The notes: generated by a model from the letters alone, not told the origin. DNA of 64,000 bases from Pseudomonas abieticivorans (GCF_023509015.1 NZ_CP094975.1:2117501-2181500), one strand, 5' to 3'. Positions 25,200-34,853 are shown, numbered from the stretch's first letter. Translations and numbers: made by a program.

Positions 25200-26936
25200 A
25201 TGAAAGACACCATTCGCCAGCTGATTCAACAAGCCCTCGCCCATCTCGTCAAAGAAGGTGTGTTGCCTGAAGGCCTGACGCCGGCGATCCAGGTGGAAAA
25301 CGCCCGGGACAAGAAAAACGGCGACTTCGCCAGCAACATCGCCATGATGCTGGCCAAGCCTGCAGGCATGAAACCCCGCGACCTGGCAGAGAAACTCATC
25401 GCCGCACTGCCGGCTGACGAGCAGATCAGCAAGGTCGAGATCGCCGGCCCCGGCTTTCTGAATTTCTTCCAGAACACCCAGGCCCTGGCGCAGCGCCTGG
25501 ACGCCGCCCTGGCCGACGCCCGTGTCGGCGTACAAAAGGCCGGTAGCGCCCAGCGCGTGGTGGTCGACCTGTCGGCACCCAACCTGGCCAAAGAGATGCA
25601 CGTGGGCCATTTGCGCTCCACCATCATTGGTGATGGCGTGGCACGCGTACTGGAGTTTTTGGGTGACACGGTGATCCGCCAGAACCACGTGGGCGACTGG
25701 GGCACCCAGTTCGGCATGTTGATGGCGTACCTGCAGGAAAACCCGATCACCAGCGACGAGCTGTCTGACCTGGAAAACTTCTACCGCGCGGCCAAGCAGC
25801 GTTTCGACGAGTCCGAAGCATTCGCCGACCGTGCCCGTGGCCTGGTCGTCAAGCTGCAGGCCGGCGACCCGGAATGCCTGGCGCTGTGGACCAAGTTCAA
25901 GGACATCTCGCTGTCGCACTGCCAGAAGATCTACGAGCTGTTGAACGTCAAGCTGACCATGGCCGACGTGATGGGCGAAAGCGCCTACAACGATGACCTG
26001 ATCAACGTGGTCAACGACCTGAAGGCCGCCGGCATGCTGGTCGAGAGCAACGGCGCACAGTGCGTGTTCCTGGATGAGTTCAAGAACGCCGATGGCGACC
26101 CGCTGCCGGTGATCATCGTCAAGGCCGACGGCGGCTACCTGTACGCTACCACCGACCTTGCCGCCGTGCGCTACCGCAGCGGCAAGCTCAAAGCCGACCG
26201 CGCCCTGTATTTCGTCGACCAGCGCCAGGCGCTGCACTTCCAGCAGGTGTTCGCCGTGGCCCGCAAGGCCGGCTTCGTGACCCACCCCATGGAAATGGAA
26301 CACATGGGCTTCGGCACCATGAACGGCGCTGACGGGCGCCCATTCAAAACCCGTGATGGCGGCACCGTGAAGCTGATCGACCTGCTGGTCGAAGCGCAGG
26401 AACGCGCCTACACGCTGGTAAAAGACAAGAACCCGACCCTGGCCGAAGATGAGTTGCGCAACATCGCCAAGGTGGTGGGCATCGGCTCGGTGAAATACGC
26501 CGACCTGTCCAAGCACCGCACCAGTGACTACAGCTTCAACTTCGACCTGATGCTCAACTTCGAAGGCAACACCGCGCCGTACCTGCTTTACGCCTTCACC
26601 CGCGTGGCCGGCATTTTCCGCAAGCTGGGCAAGGATTTCAGCGAGGTGCAAGGCCAGATCATCCTGGAGGCCGCGCAAGAGCAGGACCTGGCCGCGCGCC
26701 TGGCGCAGTTTGGCGAAACCCTGAACAACGTCGCCGAGAAAGGTACCCCCCACGTGCTGTGCAGCTACCTGTACGATGTGGCCGGGTTGTTCTCGAGTTT
26801 CTACGAGAACTGCCCGATCCTCTCCGCCGACTCGCCCGAGCAGCAGCAGAGCCGCCTGCGCCTGGCTGCCCTGACGGGTCGTACCCTCAAGCAAGGCCTG
26901 GAGTTGCTGGGCCTGGAAACATTGGAGCGTATGTAA
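25200..26936 (+). CDS. argS: Arginyl-tRNA synthetase
   Basis: Class I aminoacyl-tRNA synthetase (578 residues) that charges tRNA-Arg. The N-terminal additional domain (about 1-110) is followed by the HIGH-like motif in [19 protein letters not shown] and the Rossmann core ([13 protein letters not shown]). As in many ArgS proteins a classical KMSK is not obvious. The C-terminal anticodon-binding DALR domain ends in LEERLKL-like helices ([20 protein letters not shown]). The ATG at 25200 gives the conserved [13 protein letters not shown]; an open frame upstream is not conserved. The following SPOR gene starts 1 nt after the stop. Confidence 0.96.
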   Translation: MKDTIRQLIQQALAHLVKEGVLPEGLTPAIQVENARDKKNGDFASNIAMMLAKPAGMKPRDLAEKLIAALPADEQISKVEIAGPGFLNFFQNTQALAQRLDAALADARVGVQKAGSAQRVVVDLSAPNLAKEMHVGHLRSTIIGDGVARVLEFLGDTVIRQNHVGDWGTQFGMLMAYLQENPITSDELSDLENFYRAAKQRFDESEAFADRARGLVVKLQAGDPECLALWTKFKDISLSHCQKIYELLNVKLTMADVMGESAYNDDLINVVNDLKAAGMLVESNGAQCVFLDEFKNADGDPLPVIIVKADGGYLYATTDLAAVRYRSGKLKADRALYFVDQRQALHFQQVFAVARKAGFVTHPMEMEHMGFGTMNGADGRPFKTRDGGTVKLIDLLVEAQERAYTLVKDKNPTLAEDELRNIAKVVGIGSVKYADLSKHRTSDYSFNFDLMLNFEGNTAPYLLYAFTRVAGIFRKLGKDFSEVQGQIILEAAQEQDLAARLAQFGETLNNVAEKGTPHVLCSYLYDVAGLFSSFYENCPILSADSPEQQQSRLRLAALTGRTLKQGLELLGLETLERM

Positions 26937-26937
26937 G

Positions 26938-27633
26938 TTGGTTGCCAAGAAAAAACCTGCTCCCAAGCGTGGCGCCAGCCGTTACCAAGCTCCTGCAAAA
27001 CAGCCGATCCCGGGATGGGTATGGATGGCGGTCGGCCTCACGGTCGGCGCCTTCATCGTGTTCCTGATGAAGCTGGACCCTGGCAAAGGTGACGACATCA
27101 AGCGCGTCAAGCCCGAGGCCCAGCAAAAGGCTGACCGTATCGCCGAGGCCAACAAGACGCCGCCAAGCCCGCAGCAACCGGTGAAGCCCAAATACGACTT
27201 CTACACCCTGCTGCCGGAGTCCGAGGTGATCGTGCCACCGGAAGCGGTGCCTGAGAAAACCCCGCCGATCCCGGCGCAACCGCCAGTGACCCCGGCGGAA
27301 GCGGCGAAGATCGACACGGCCAGAGCCCAGGCAGCCCTGAGCGGCCAGACCCCGCCGCCGCCGCCGGCGGTGATCAAGCCGGCCGCGACCACGCAGTTCT
27401 TCCTGCAGGCCGGCTCGTTCCGCAAGCAAACCGACGCCGACAAGGTGCGCGCGCAGATCATCCTGCTGGGCCAAGCCGTGGCAGTGGAGTCGGGCACGGT
27501 GAAAGATGAAACCTGGTACCGCGTGCTGGTCGGCCCGTTCAGCAACCGCGAACAGTTGAGCACCGCCCAGAAGCAACTGGCTGGCAGCGGCTTCAGCAAC
27601 CTGCTGTTACAACAACGCCAGACCCGCCAGTAA
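26938..27633 (+). CDS. SPOR-domain membrane protein, FtsN-like
   Basis: Predicted bitopic inner-membrane protein of 231 residues. A basic N-terminus (VAKKKPAPKRGASRYQAPAK) precedes one membrane helix at about 27-47 (WVWMAVGLTVGAFIVFLMKL). A Pro-rich periplasmic linker (about 60-145) leads to a C-terminal SPOR domain (about 150-225; FFLQAGSFRKQTDADKVRAQ, TWYRVLVGPFSNREQL). SPOR domains bind denuded glycan at the septum. Size, topology and the position after argS match the gene often annotated as the FtsN-like cell-division protein; the essential FtsN function is not proven by this. The start is TTG at 26938, 1 nt after the argS stop, so translation is probably coupled. Confidence 0.85.
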   Translation: MVAKKKPAPKRGASRYQAPAKQPIPGWVWMAVGLTVGAFIVFLMKLDPGKGDDIKRVKPEAQQKADRIAEANKTPPSPQQPVKPKYDFYTLLPESEVIVPPEAVPEKTPPIPAQPPVTPAEAAKIDTARAQAALSGQTPPPPPAVIKPAATTQFFLQAGSFRKQTDADKVRAQIILLGQAVAVESGTVKDETWYRVLVGPFSNREQLSTAQKQLAGSGFSNLLLQQRQTRQ

Positions 27634-27643
27634 GCGGCGCCTG

Positions 27644-27699
27644 TTTCCCGGGCACGCCCGGTCCCCCATTATTTTGTGGGACCAGGCGTGCCCGGGAAA
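27644..27699. other. Long perfect-stem hairpin between the SPOR gene and hslV
   Basis: A 15-bp perfect arm (TTTCCCGGGCACGCC / GGCGTGCCCGGGAAA), one C-A mismatch, then a further 6-bp stem (GGTCCC / GGGACC) around a 12-nt loop. It starts 10 nt after the SPOR stop. No T run follows on either strand, so it is not a textbook terminator, although it is very stable. It ends about 106 nt before the hslV start. Confidence 0.8.
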
Positions 27700-27805
27700 G
27701 GCCGACTCGGTTTCGCCGTCCATCCGCAGCGCTTGAAATCCCCCTCCCCACCCCCATATGAGTTTCCATACAGGCATTTTCGCCTCGCTGCGTGGAGATT
27801 CTCCC

Positions 27806-28336
27806 TTGACCACCATCGTTTCAGTTCGTCGCCACGGCAAAGTCGTCATGGGCGGCGACGGCCAGGTTTCCCTCGGTAATACCGTGATGAAAGGCAACGC
27901 CAAAAAAGTGCGCCGCCTGTACCACGGCCAGGTGATTGCCGGTTTCGCCGGCGCCACTGCCGACGCCTTCACCCTGTTCGAGCGCTTTGAAGGCCAACTT
28001 GAGAAACATCAGGGCCACCTGGTGCGTGCCGCCGTGGAACTGGCCAAGGAGTGGCGTACCGACCGCTCCCTCAGCCGCCTGGAAGCCATGTTGGCCGTGG
28101 CCAACAAAGATGCCTCGCTGATCATCACCGGCAACGGCGACGTGGTCGAGCCTGAAGACGGCCTGATCGCCATGGGCTCCGGTGGCGCCTTCGCCCAGGC
28201 CGCCGCGCGCGCCCTGCTGATGAAGACCGACCTCTCGGCCCGCGAAATTGCCGAAACCGCGCTGGGCATTGCCGGCGACATCTGCGTATTCACCAACCAC
28301 AACGTCACCATCGAGGAGCAGGACCTCGCCGAATAA
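27806..28336 (+). CDS. hslV: ATP-dependent protease peptidase subunit HslV (ClpQ)
   Basis: Proteolytic double-ring subunit of the HslVU heat-shock protease (176 residues, the usual length). The mature protein begins at Thr2 ([20 protein letters not shown]), the N-terminal nucleophile. Lys-rich [14 protein letters not shown] and [18 protein letters not shown] are conserved. The start is a TTG at 27806 with a GGAG ribosome site about 9 nt upstream; the frame is open for 16 more codons upstream, but that part is not conserved. hslU follows 72 nt later, with a small hairpin between them. Confidence 0.96.
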   Translation: MTTIVSVRRHGKVVMGGDGQVSLGNTVMKGNAKKVRRLYHGQVIAGFAGATADAFTLFERFEGQLEKHQGHLVRAAVELAKEWRTDRSLSRLEAMLAVANKDASLIITGNGDVVEPEDGLIAMGSGGAFAQAAARALLMKTDLSAREIAETALGIAGDICVFTNHNVTIEEQDLAE

Positions 28337-28350
28337 CGAGCTGTTCTGGC

Positions 28351-28369
28351 GCCCGCAGCCACTGCGGGC
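28351..28369 (+). terminator. Small GC-rich hairpin between hslV and hslU
   Basis: GCCCGCAG-CCA-CTGCGGGC followed by TTT, in the 72-nt spacer. The T run is short, so it may be a partial terminator or an RNA-stabilising hairpin rather than a full stop. Confidence 0.5.
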
Positions 28370-28408
28370 TTTCCCACGCTTGTTGATCTGCTAGAGGCCG
28401 CATACACC

Positions 28409-29740
28409 ATGTCCATGACCCCCCGCGAAATCGTCCACGAACTCAACCGCCACATCATCGGCCAGGACGATGCCAAGCGCGCCGTCGCCATCGCCCTGCG
28501 CAACCGCTGGCGCCGCATGCAGTTGCCCGAAGAGCTGCGCGTGGAAGTGACCCCCAAGAACATCCTGATGATCGGCCCGACTGGTGTCGGCAAAACCGAG
28601 ATCGCCCGCCGCCTGGCCAAGCTGGCCAACGCGCCGTTCATCAAGGTCGAAGCCACCAAGTTCACTGAAGTGGGCTACGTGGGCCGTGACGTCGAATCGA
28701 TCATTCGCGACCTGGCCGACGCTGCCATCAAGCTGCTGCGCGAGCAAGAGATCGTCAAGGTCAAGCATCGCGCCGAAGACGCCGCCGAAGAGCGCATCCT
28801 CGACGCCCTGCTGCCACCGGCACGCGGCTTCAGCGAAGAAGCGGCGCCCAGCGACTCCAATACCCGTCAGCTGTTCCGCAAGCGCCTGCGCGAAGGCCAG
28901 TTGGACGACAAGGAAATCGAGATCGAAGTGGCTGACGTCGCCGGGGTCGATATCTCTGCGCCGCCGGGCATGGAAGAAATGACCAACCAGCTGCAAAACC
29001 TGTTTGCCAACATGGGCAAGGGCAAGCGCAAAAGCCGCAAGATCAAGGTCAAGGAAGCGCTCAAGCTGGTGCGCGACGAAGAGGCCAGCCGCCTGGTCAA
29101 TGACGAAGAGCTCAAGGCCAAAGCGCTGGAAGCTGTCGAGCAACACGGCATTGTGTTCATCGACGAAATCGACAAAGTGGCCAAGCGCGGCAATTCCGGC
29201 GGCGTCGATGTGTCCCGCGAAGGCGTGCAGCGCGACCTGCTGCCACTGATCGAGGGCTGCACGGTGAACACCAAGCTGGGCATGGTCAAAACCGACCACA
29301 TCCTGTTCATTGCCTCTGGCGCCTTCCACCTGAGCAAGCCCAGCGACCTGGTGCCCGAACTGCAAGGGCGCCTGCCGATCCGCGTGGAACTCAAGGCCCT
29401 GAGCCCGGAAGACTTCGAACGCATCCTCAGCGAACCGCACGCCTCGTTGACCGAGCAATACCGCGAGCTGCTGAAGACCGAAGGCCTGCAGATCGAGTTC
29501 GCTCCGGAAGGCATCAAGCGCCTGGCCGAAATCGCCTGGCAGGTGAACGAGAAAACCGAGAACATCGGTGCCCGTCGCCTGCACACGCTGCTTGAGCGCC
29601 TGCTGGAAGAAGTCTCGTTCAGCGCCGGCGACCTGGCCAGCGCCCACAGCGAAGCGCCGATCCGCATCGACGCCGAGTACGTCAACAGCCACCTGGGCGA
29701 ATTGGCCGAGAACGAAGACCTGTCTCGTTATATTCTGTAA
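28409..29740 (+). CDS. hslU: HslVU protease ATPase/unfoldase subunit HslU (ClpY)
   Basis: AAA+ unfoldase that feeds proteins into HslV (443 residues). Walker A GPTGVGKT is at 56-63 and Walker B is in [14 protein letters not shown]. The pore loop lies in the [12 protein letters not shown] region. The variable I domain spans about 110-230. Sensor 1/2 regions ([33 protein letters not shown]) and the C-terminal EDLSRYIL tail that inserts into HslV are present. It is co-transcribed with hslV, probably under heat-shock control as in the family; I did not identify a sigma-32 promoter with confidence. Confidence 0.97.
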   Translation: MSMTPREIVHELNRHIIGQDDAKRAVAIALRNRWRRMQLPEELRVEVTPKNILMIGPTGVGKTEIARRLAKLANAPFIKVEATKFTEVGYVGRDVESIIRDLADAAIKLLREQEIVKVKHRAEDAAEERILDALLPPARGFSEEAAPSDSNTRQLFRKRLREGQLDDKEIEIEVADVAGVDISAPPGMEEMTNQLQNLFANMGKGKRKSRKIKVKEALKLVRDEEASRLVNDEELKAKALEAVEQHGIVFIDEIDKVAKRGNSGGVDVSREGVQRDLLPLIEGCTVNTKLGMVKTDHILFIASGAFHLSKPSDLVPELQGRLPIRVELKALSPEDFERILSEPHASLTEQYRELLKTEGLQIEFAPEGIKRLAEIAWQVNEKTENIGARRLHTLLERLLEEVSFSAGDLASAHSEAPIRIDAEYVNSHLGELAENEDLSRYIL

Positions 29741-29757
29741 GCCTCAGCCCGCTCCCG

Positions 29758-29844
29758 TGTAGGAGCGGATTCATCTGCGAAGGGATCGCCGCACTGCGTC
29801 AGTAAAACCGCAGCGGCCTTTTCGCGGATCAATCCGCTCCTACA
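29758..29844. repeat. REP element pair (type A, inverted)
   Basis: TGTAGGAGCGGATTCATCTG (29758-29777) and the inverted copy CGCGGATCAATCCGCTCCTA (29823-29842) enclose about 35 nt. It lies between hslU and the DUF971 gene and matches the core seen at 20.7 kb. Confidence 0.85.
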
Positions 29845-29868
29845 GTAAGGTAGGGCGTTGTTACAGAG

Positions 29869-30255
29869 ATGCCTGCCATGACCAAACTCCCCACCGCGAT
29901 CAACCTGCACAAAGCCTCGAAAACCCTCACGCTCACCTACGGGCCTGACGAAGTCTATGACTTGCCCGCCGAACTGCTGCGCGTGCACTCGCCTTCCGCC
30001 GAGGTCCAAGGCCACGGCAAACCCATCCTGCAATACGGCAAGCTCAATGTCGGCCTGAGCAAGATCGAACCCGCCGGGCAATACGCACTGAAATTGACCT
30101 TCGATGACGGCCATGACTCAGGATTGTTCACGTGGGACTACCTCTATCAGTTGGCTGTTCGTCAGGAATCCCTGTGGGCGGATTATTTGGAAGAGTTGAG
30201 AAGCGCCGGAAAATCCCGCGATCCTGCCGAATCCATCGTCAAGCTGATGCTCTAG
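29869..30255 (+). CDS. DUF971 protein (gamma-butyrobetaine hydroxylase N-terminal-like)
   Basis: Small cytoplasmic protein of 128 residues made of one DUF971 domain (about 8-112; LTLTYGPDEVYDLPAELLRVHSPSAEV-type start, LKLTFDDGHDSGLFTWDYLY). The domain is related to the N-terminal part of gamma-butyrobetaine hydroxylases and is often linked to iron-sulfur or metal metabolism. Its function here is unknown. An alternative start is the ATG three codons further in (29878); neither has a strong ribosome site. It sits between hslU and phaC1, as commonly in pseudomonads, with 248 nt before phaC1. Confidence 0.85.
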   Translation: MPAMTKLPTAINLHKASKTLTLTYGPDEVYDLPAELLRVHSPSAEVQGHGKPILQYGKLNVGLSKIEPAGQYALKLTFDDGHDSGLFTWDYLYQLAVRQESLWADYLEELRSAGKSRDPAESIVKLML

Positions 30256-30372
30256 CCCGCACCCCTTATTTTCTAGAGGGCATTTTCTAATTCTATTTGC
30301 TTGAATGCCTTGGCAAGGGAGCCGCCATGGGCTTCCTTGCGGTTTGCAAGAAAGTCGGGTAACCAATGCAAG

Positions 30373-30388
30373 TGGCAAGCTCTCTGCA
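30373..30388 (+). promoter_or_regulatory. Sigma-54-like (-24/-12) promoter upstream of phaC1
   Basis: TGGCAAGCTCTCTGCA has the invariant GG (30374-30375) and GC (30386-30387) exactly 10 nt apart and matches most of the TGGCACG-N4-TTGCA consensus. The predicted start would be near 30399, about 105 nt before the phaC1 ATG. Sigma-54 promoters have been proposed before phaC1 in other pseudomonads. This is based on the sequence only. Confidence 0.55.
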
Positions 30389-30437
30389 TCACAGGAGAGC
30401 TACACAACTGTTCGCTATCACTGGTCACCCGAGCAGT

Positions 30438-30477
30438 AGTACTGGGCATGTGACAGTGCAGAGCACATGGCAGTACT
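30438..30477. promoter_or_regulatory. Inverted repeat in the phaC1 leader
   Basis: AGTACTG-GG-CATGTG and CACATG-G-CAGTACT are inverted copies 11 nt apart, ending 26 nt before the phaC1 start. If transcription starts near 30399 this would be an RNA hairpin just upstream of the CGGAG ribosome site (30491-30495). As DNA it could be an operator, for example for the adjacent TetR-type PhaD. Confidence 0.5.
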
Positions 30478-30503
30478 CGTCTCAGGACAACGGAGCGTCG
30501 TAG

Positions 30504-32183
30504 ATGAGCAACAAGAACAGCGATGAGCTGAAGCATCAAGCCTCGGAAAACACCCTGGGCATGAACCCTATTATCGGCTTGCGTCGCAAAGACCTGCTGA
30601 CCTCGGCCAGGATGGTGTTGCGTCAGGCGCTCAAGCAACCGCTGCACAGCGCCAAGCACGTCGCCCATTTTGGCGTGGAACTGAAGAATGTGATCTTCGG
30701 CAAGTCGGCCCTGCAACCGGAGGGTGATGACCGCCGCTTCGCAGACCCCGCCTGGAGCCAAAACCCGCTGTACCGCCGCTACCTGCAAACGTACCTGGCG
30801 TGGCGCAAAGAGCTGCATTCCTGGATCGATGAAAGCAGCCTGTCGCCACAGGATGTCGCCCGCGGGCACTTTGTCATCAACCTGATGACCGAGGCCATGG
30901 CCCCCACCAACAGCGCGGCCAACCCGGCGGCGGTCAAACGCTTCTTCGAAACCGGCGGCAAGAGCCTGCTCGACGGCCTTTCGCACCTGGCCAAGGACAT
31001 CGTCAACAACGGTGGCATGCCCAGCCAGGTCAACATGGACGCCTTTGAAGTGGGCAAGAACCTGGGCACCAGCGAGGGCTCGGTGGTGTACCGCAACGAC
31101 GTGCTGGAGCTGATCCAGTACCGGCCGATCACCGAGCAGGTGCTGGAGCGGCCGATGCTGGTGGTGCCGCCGCAGATCAATAAATTCTACGTGTTCGACC
31201 TGAGCCCGGAAAAAAGCCTGGCGCGCTTCTGCCTGCGCAACAACGTGCAGACCTTTATCGTCAGCTGGCGCAACCCCACCAAGGCGCAACGCGAATGGGG
31301 CCTGTCGACCTACATCGACGCCTTGAAAGAAGCGGTGGATGCGGTGATCGCCATCACCGGCAGCAAGGATGTGAACATGCTCGGCGCCTGCTCGGGCGGT
31401 ATCACCTGCACCGCGCTGCTGGGCCACTACGCCGCCTTGGGCGAGAAAAAGGTCCACGCCCTGACCCTGCTGGTGAGCGTGCTGGACACCACCATGGATA
31501 CCCAGGTGGCGCTGTTCGTCGACGAGCAGACCCTGGAGGCGGCCAAGCGCCACTCCTATCAGGCCGGCGTGCTGGAAGGCAGCGACATGGCCAAGGTGTT
31601 CGCCTGGATGCGCCCCAACGACCTGATCTGGAACTACTGGGTCAACAACTACCTGCTGGGCAACGAGCCGCCGGTCTTCGACATCCTGTTCTGGAACAAC
31701 GACACCACGCGCCTGCCCGCCGCCTTCCATGGCGACCTGATCGAGATGTTCAAGAACAACCCACTGACCCGTGCCGACGCACTGGAAGTGTGCGGCACGC
31801 CAATCGACCTTAAAAAAGTCACCTGCGATATCTTTTCCCTGGCCGGCACCAACGACCACATCACCCCGTGGACTTCGTGCTACAAGTCGGCACAGCTGTT
31901 TGGTGGCAAAGTCGAGTTCGTGCTATCCAACAGTGGCCATATCCAGAGCATCCTGAACCCGCCGGGCAACCCCAAGGCGCGTTTCATGACCAACTCCGAA
32001 ATGAGTTCAACCCCCAAGGACTGGCAGGAAAACTCCAACAAGCACACCGATTCCTGGTGGTTGCATTGGGCCGGCTGGTTGACCGAGCGCTCGGGCAAGC
32101 TGAAAAAGGCACCCACCACGCTGGGCGACAAGACGTTTACCGCAGGCGAGGCTGCACCCGGGACCTACGTGCATGAGCGTTGA
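30504..32183 (+). CDS. phaC1: Medium-chain-length PHA synthase 1 (class II)
   Basis: Polymerises (R)-3-hydroxyacyl-CoA into polyhydroxyalkanoate on the granule surface (559 residues, the class II length). The catalytic triad is visible: Cys296 in the lipase-like box GACSGG, Asp451 in AGTNDHITPW, and His479 in SNSGHIQS. The N-terminal region (about 1-180) is the class II type. The ATG at 30504 has a CGGAG site 8 nt upstream. It is the first gene of phaC1-Z-C2-D, behind a sigma-54-like promoter and an inverted repeat. It is about as long as phaC2 and clearly its paralogue. Confidence 0.98.
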   Translation: MSNKNSDELKHQASENTLGMNPIIGLRRKDLLTSARMVLRQALKQPLHSAKHVAHFGVELKNVIFGKSALQPEGDDRRFADPAWSQNPLYRRYLQTYLAWRKELHSWIDESSLSPQDVARGHFVINLMTEAMAPTNSAANPAAVKRFFETGGKSLLDGLSHLAKDIVNNGGMPSQVNMDAFEVGKNLGTSEGSVVYRNDVLELIQYRPITEQVLERPMLVVPPQINKFYVFDLSPEKSLARFCLRNNVQTFIVSWRNPTKAQREWGLSTYIDALKEAVDAVIAITGSKDVNMLGACSGGITCTALLGHYAALGEKKVHALTLLVSVLDTTMDTQVALFVDEQTLEAAKRHSYQAGVLEGSDMAKVFAWMRPNDLIWNYWVNNYLLGNEPPVFDILFWNNDTTRLPAAFHGDLIEMFKNNPLTRADALEVCGTPIDLKKVTCDIFSLAGTNDHITPWTSCYKSAQLFGGKVEFVLSNSGHIQSILNPPGNPKARFMTNSEMSSTPKDWQENSNKHTDSWWLHWAGWLTERSGKLKKAPTTLGDKTFTAGEAAPGTYVHER

Positions 32184-32237
32184 TGCATAGGGCCCTGGGC
32201 TGCGGCCCATCACACGATTATTAATAGGGCTTCGTGC

Positions 32238-33095
32238 ATGCCGCTACCGTACGTCTTCAGAACCGTGAACATCGACGGTCAGATGATCCGCACCGCGGTA
32301 CGCCCCGGCAAACCGCACCTGACGCCATTGCTGGTGTTCAACGGGATCGGCGCCAACCTGGAGTTGGTGTTCCCGTTTGTCCAGGCATTGGACCCGGACC
32401 TGGAAGTGATTGCCTTCGACGTACCGGGCGTGGGCGGCTCGTCCACGCCGCGCACGCCGTACCGGTTTCCCGGGTTGGCGCGGCTGACGGCACGGATGCT
32501 GGACTACCTGAACTACGGGCAGGTCAACGTGATCGGCGTGTCCTGGGGCGGCGCGTTGGCCCAGCAGTTTGCCTACGACCACCCCGAGCGCTGCAAAAAA
32601 TTGGTGCTGGCCGCGACAGCCGCAGGTGCGGTGATGGTGCCGGGCAAGCCTAAGGTGCTGTGGATGATGGCCAGCCCCCGGCGCTACATCCAGCCCTCCC
32701 ACGTAGTGCGTATCGCGCCGGAGATCTATGGCGGCGCGTTCCGGCGCAACCCGGACCTGGCCATGAACCATGCGAGCAAGGTGCGCTCCTCGGGCAAGCT
32801 GGGCTACTACTGGCAGCTGTTCGCCGGCCTTGGCTGGACCAGCATCCACTGGCTGCACAAGATCAACCAGCCGACCTTGGTGCTGGCCGGCGACGATGAC
32901 CCGCTGATCCCCTTGATCAACATGCGCCTGCTGGCCTGGCGCATCCCCAATGCCCAGCTACACATAATCGACGATGGTCATCTGTTCCTGATCACCCGCG
33001 CCGAAGCAGTGGCACCGATCATCATGAAATTCCTCGAAGAAGAGCGCCAGCGTGCAGTGATGCACCCGCAACCGGCGCCCTTCAGCGGGCCGTAG
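32238..33095 (+). CDS. phaZ: Intracellular mcl-PHA depolymerase
   Basis: Alpha/beta hydrolase (285 residues) that releases 3-hydroxyacids from stored PHA granules. The triad matches that of known Pseudomonas PhaZ: Ser102 in GVSWGG, Asp221 in AGDDDPLIP and His248 in DDGHLF. A helical lid lies at about 135-195. It lies between the two synthases, so polymer synthesis and turnover are made together. The 54-nt spacer after phaC1 holds a weak GGGCC/GGCCC hairpin that might shift expression between the genes. A second in-frame ATG (Met16) is less likely as start. Confidence 0.97.
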   Translation: MPLPYVFRTVNIDGQMIRTAVRPGKPHLTPLLVFNGIGANLELVFPFVQALDPDLEVIAFDVPGVGGSSTPRTPYRFPGLARLTARMLDYLNYGQVNVIGVSWGGALAQQFAYDHPERCKKLVLAATAAGAVMVPGKPKVLWMMASPRRYIQPSHVVRIAPEIYGGAFRRNPDLAMNHASKVRSSGKLGYYWQLFAGLGWTSIHWLHKINQPTLVLAGDDDPLIPLINMRLLAWRIPNAQLHIIDDGHLFLITRAEAVAPIIMKFLEEERQRAVMHPQPAPFSGP

Positions 33096-33138
33096 GTCCG
33101 CAGTGTCTGATGGTGGCTTGACGAAGGAGTGTTGAATC

Positions 33139-34821
33139 ATGAAAGACAAACCCGCGAAAGGCTCCCCGCCTGCGCCCGCAACGTACATCAACGCGCAAAG
33201 CGCCATCACCGGCCTGCGCGGTCGCGACCTGATGGCCACCCTGCGCAGCGTCGCCCGGCATAGCCTCAAGCACCCGCTGCACAGCGCCAAGCATGCCTTG
33301 GCACTGGGCGGGCAATTGAGTCGGGTCTTGATCGGCGACACCCTGCATCAGCCCAACCCTCGCGACTCGCGCTTCAACGACCCGGCTTGGAGCCTCAACC
33401 CGTTTTATCGGCGCGGCCTGCAGGCCTACCTCAGCTGGCAGAAAGAGGTGCGCAGTTGGATTGATGAGAGCCAGATGCCCGAGGACGACCGAGCCCGGGC
33501 GCACTTTGTTTTTTCGCTACTCAATGACGCGATGTCGCCGACCAACTCGCTGCTCAACCCATTGGCGCTCAAGGAGCTGTTCAATTCCGGCGGCCTGAGC
33601 CTGTTCAAGGGCATCAACCACCTGATCGACGATTTGCGCAACAACAATGGCCTACCCCGCCAGGTGGGCCGCGAAGCGTTTGAAATCGGCAAGACGGTGG
33701 CCACCACGCCCGGTGCGGTGGTGTTTCGCAACGAGGTACTGGAGCTGATCCAGTACAAGCCGATGAGCGAGAAGCAGTACTCCAAGCCGCTTTTGGTGGT
33801 GCCCCCACAGATCAACAAGTACTACATCTTTGACCTCAGCCCCACTAACAGCTTCGTGCAGTACGCCCTGAAAAACGGCCTGCAGGTGTTCATGGTCAGC
33901 TGGCGCAACCCCGATGCGCGGCACCGCGAGTGGGGGCTGTCGAGCTACGTAGAGGCCCTGGAACAGGCGTTGAACATCTGCCGCGCCATTACCGGCGCAC
34001 GCGAGGTCAACCTGATGGGCGCCTGCGCCGGCGGCTTGACCATGGCAGCGCTGCAGGGGCACCTGCAGGCCAAGCGCCAGTTGCGTCGAGTGTCCAGCGC
34101 CACCTACCTGGTCAGCTTGCTGGACAGCGAGATCGAAAGCCCGGCCACGCTGTTTGTCGACGAGCAAACACTGGAGGCGGCCAAGCGGCGCTCCTACCAG
34201 CACGGCGTGCTGGACGGCCGCGACATGGCCAAAGTGTTCGCCTGGATGCGCCCCAACGACCTGATCTGGAACTACTTCGTCAACAACTACCTGATGGGCA
34301 AGGAGCCGCCGCCCTTCGACATCCTCTACTGGAACAATGACAACACCCGCCTGCCAGCCGCCCTGCACGGCGACATGCTGGATTTTTTCAAGCACAACCC
34401 GCTCAAGCACGCCGGGGGCCTGGAGGTGTGCGGCACGCCGATCGACCTGCAAAAGGTCACGGTGGACAGCTTCAACGTGGCCGGCATCAACGACCACATC
34501 ACGCCGTGGGACGCGGTGTATCGCTCCACGCTGCTGCTGGGCGGTGAACGCCGCTTCGTGCTGGCCAACGCCGGGCACGTGCAAAGCATCCTCAACCCGC
34601 CCGGCCACCCCAAGGCCACTTACGCCCAGAACCCGAAGATGAGCAGCGACCCCCGGGCCTGGTACTACGACGCGAAAAACACCGAAGGCAGTTGGTGGCC
34701 CGAATGGCTCGCCTGGGTGCAGGAGCGTTCCGGCGCCCAGCATCCCACGCTGATGACCCTGGGCAACGCCAACTACCCGCCCATGGACCCGGCGCCCGGC
34801 ACCTACGTGCGGGTGCGTTGA
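33139..34821 (+). CDS. phaC2: Medium-chain-length PHA synthase 2 (class II)
   Basis: Second class II PHA synthase (560 residues). Catalytic residues are Cys296 in GACAGG, Asp452 in AGINDHITPW and His480 in ANAGHVQS. It shares the blocks LELIQY.P, VVPPQINK, and VFAWMRPNDLIWNY with PhaC1, showing duplication within the locus. The N-terminus (MKDKPAKGSPPAP) differs from PhaC1. An AAGGAG-type site precedes the ATG. It starts 43 nt after phaZ and phaD follows after 32 nt. Confidence 0.98.
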   Translation: MKDKPAKGSPPAPATYINAQSAITGLRGRDLMATLRSVARHSLKHPLHSAKHALALGGQLSRVLIGDTLHQPNPRDSRFNDPAWSLNPFYRRGLQAYLSWQKEVRSWIDESQMPEDDRARAHFVFSLLNDAMSPTNSLLNPLALKELFNSGGLSLFKGINHLIDDLRNNNGLPRQVGREAFEIGKTVATTPGAVVFRNEVLELIQYKPMSEKQYSKPLLVVPPQINKYYIFDLSPTNSFVQYALKNGLQVFMVSWRNPDARHREWGLSSYVEALEQALNICRAITGAREVNLMGACAGGLTMAALQGHLQAKRQLRRVSSATYLVSLLDSEIESPATLFVDEQTLEAAKRRSYQHGVLDGRDMAKVFAWMRPNDLIWNYFVNNYLMGKEPPPFDILYWNNDNTRLPAALHGDMLDFFKHNPLKHAGGLEVCGTPIDLQKVTVDSFNVAGINDHITPWDAVYRSTLLLGGERRFVLANAGHVQSILNPPGHPKATYAQNPKMSSDPRAWYYDAKNTEGSWWPEWLAWVQERSGAQHPTLMTLGNANYPPMDPAPGTYVRVR

Positions 34822-34853
34822 GCCTGTATTTCAAGGAACGATGAACAGACCGC

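Noticed and set aside
25104..26966. 620-codon minus-strand frame
   Set aside because: Antisense shadow of argS.
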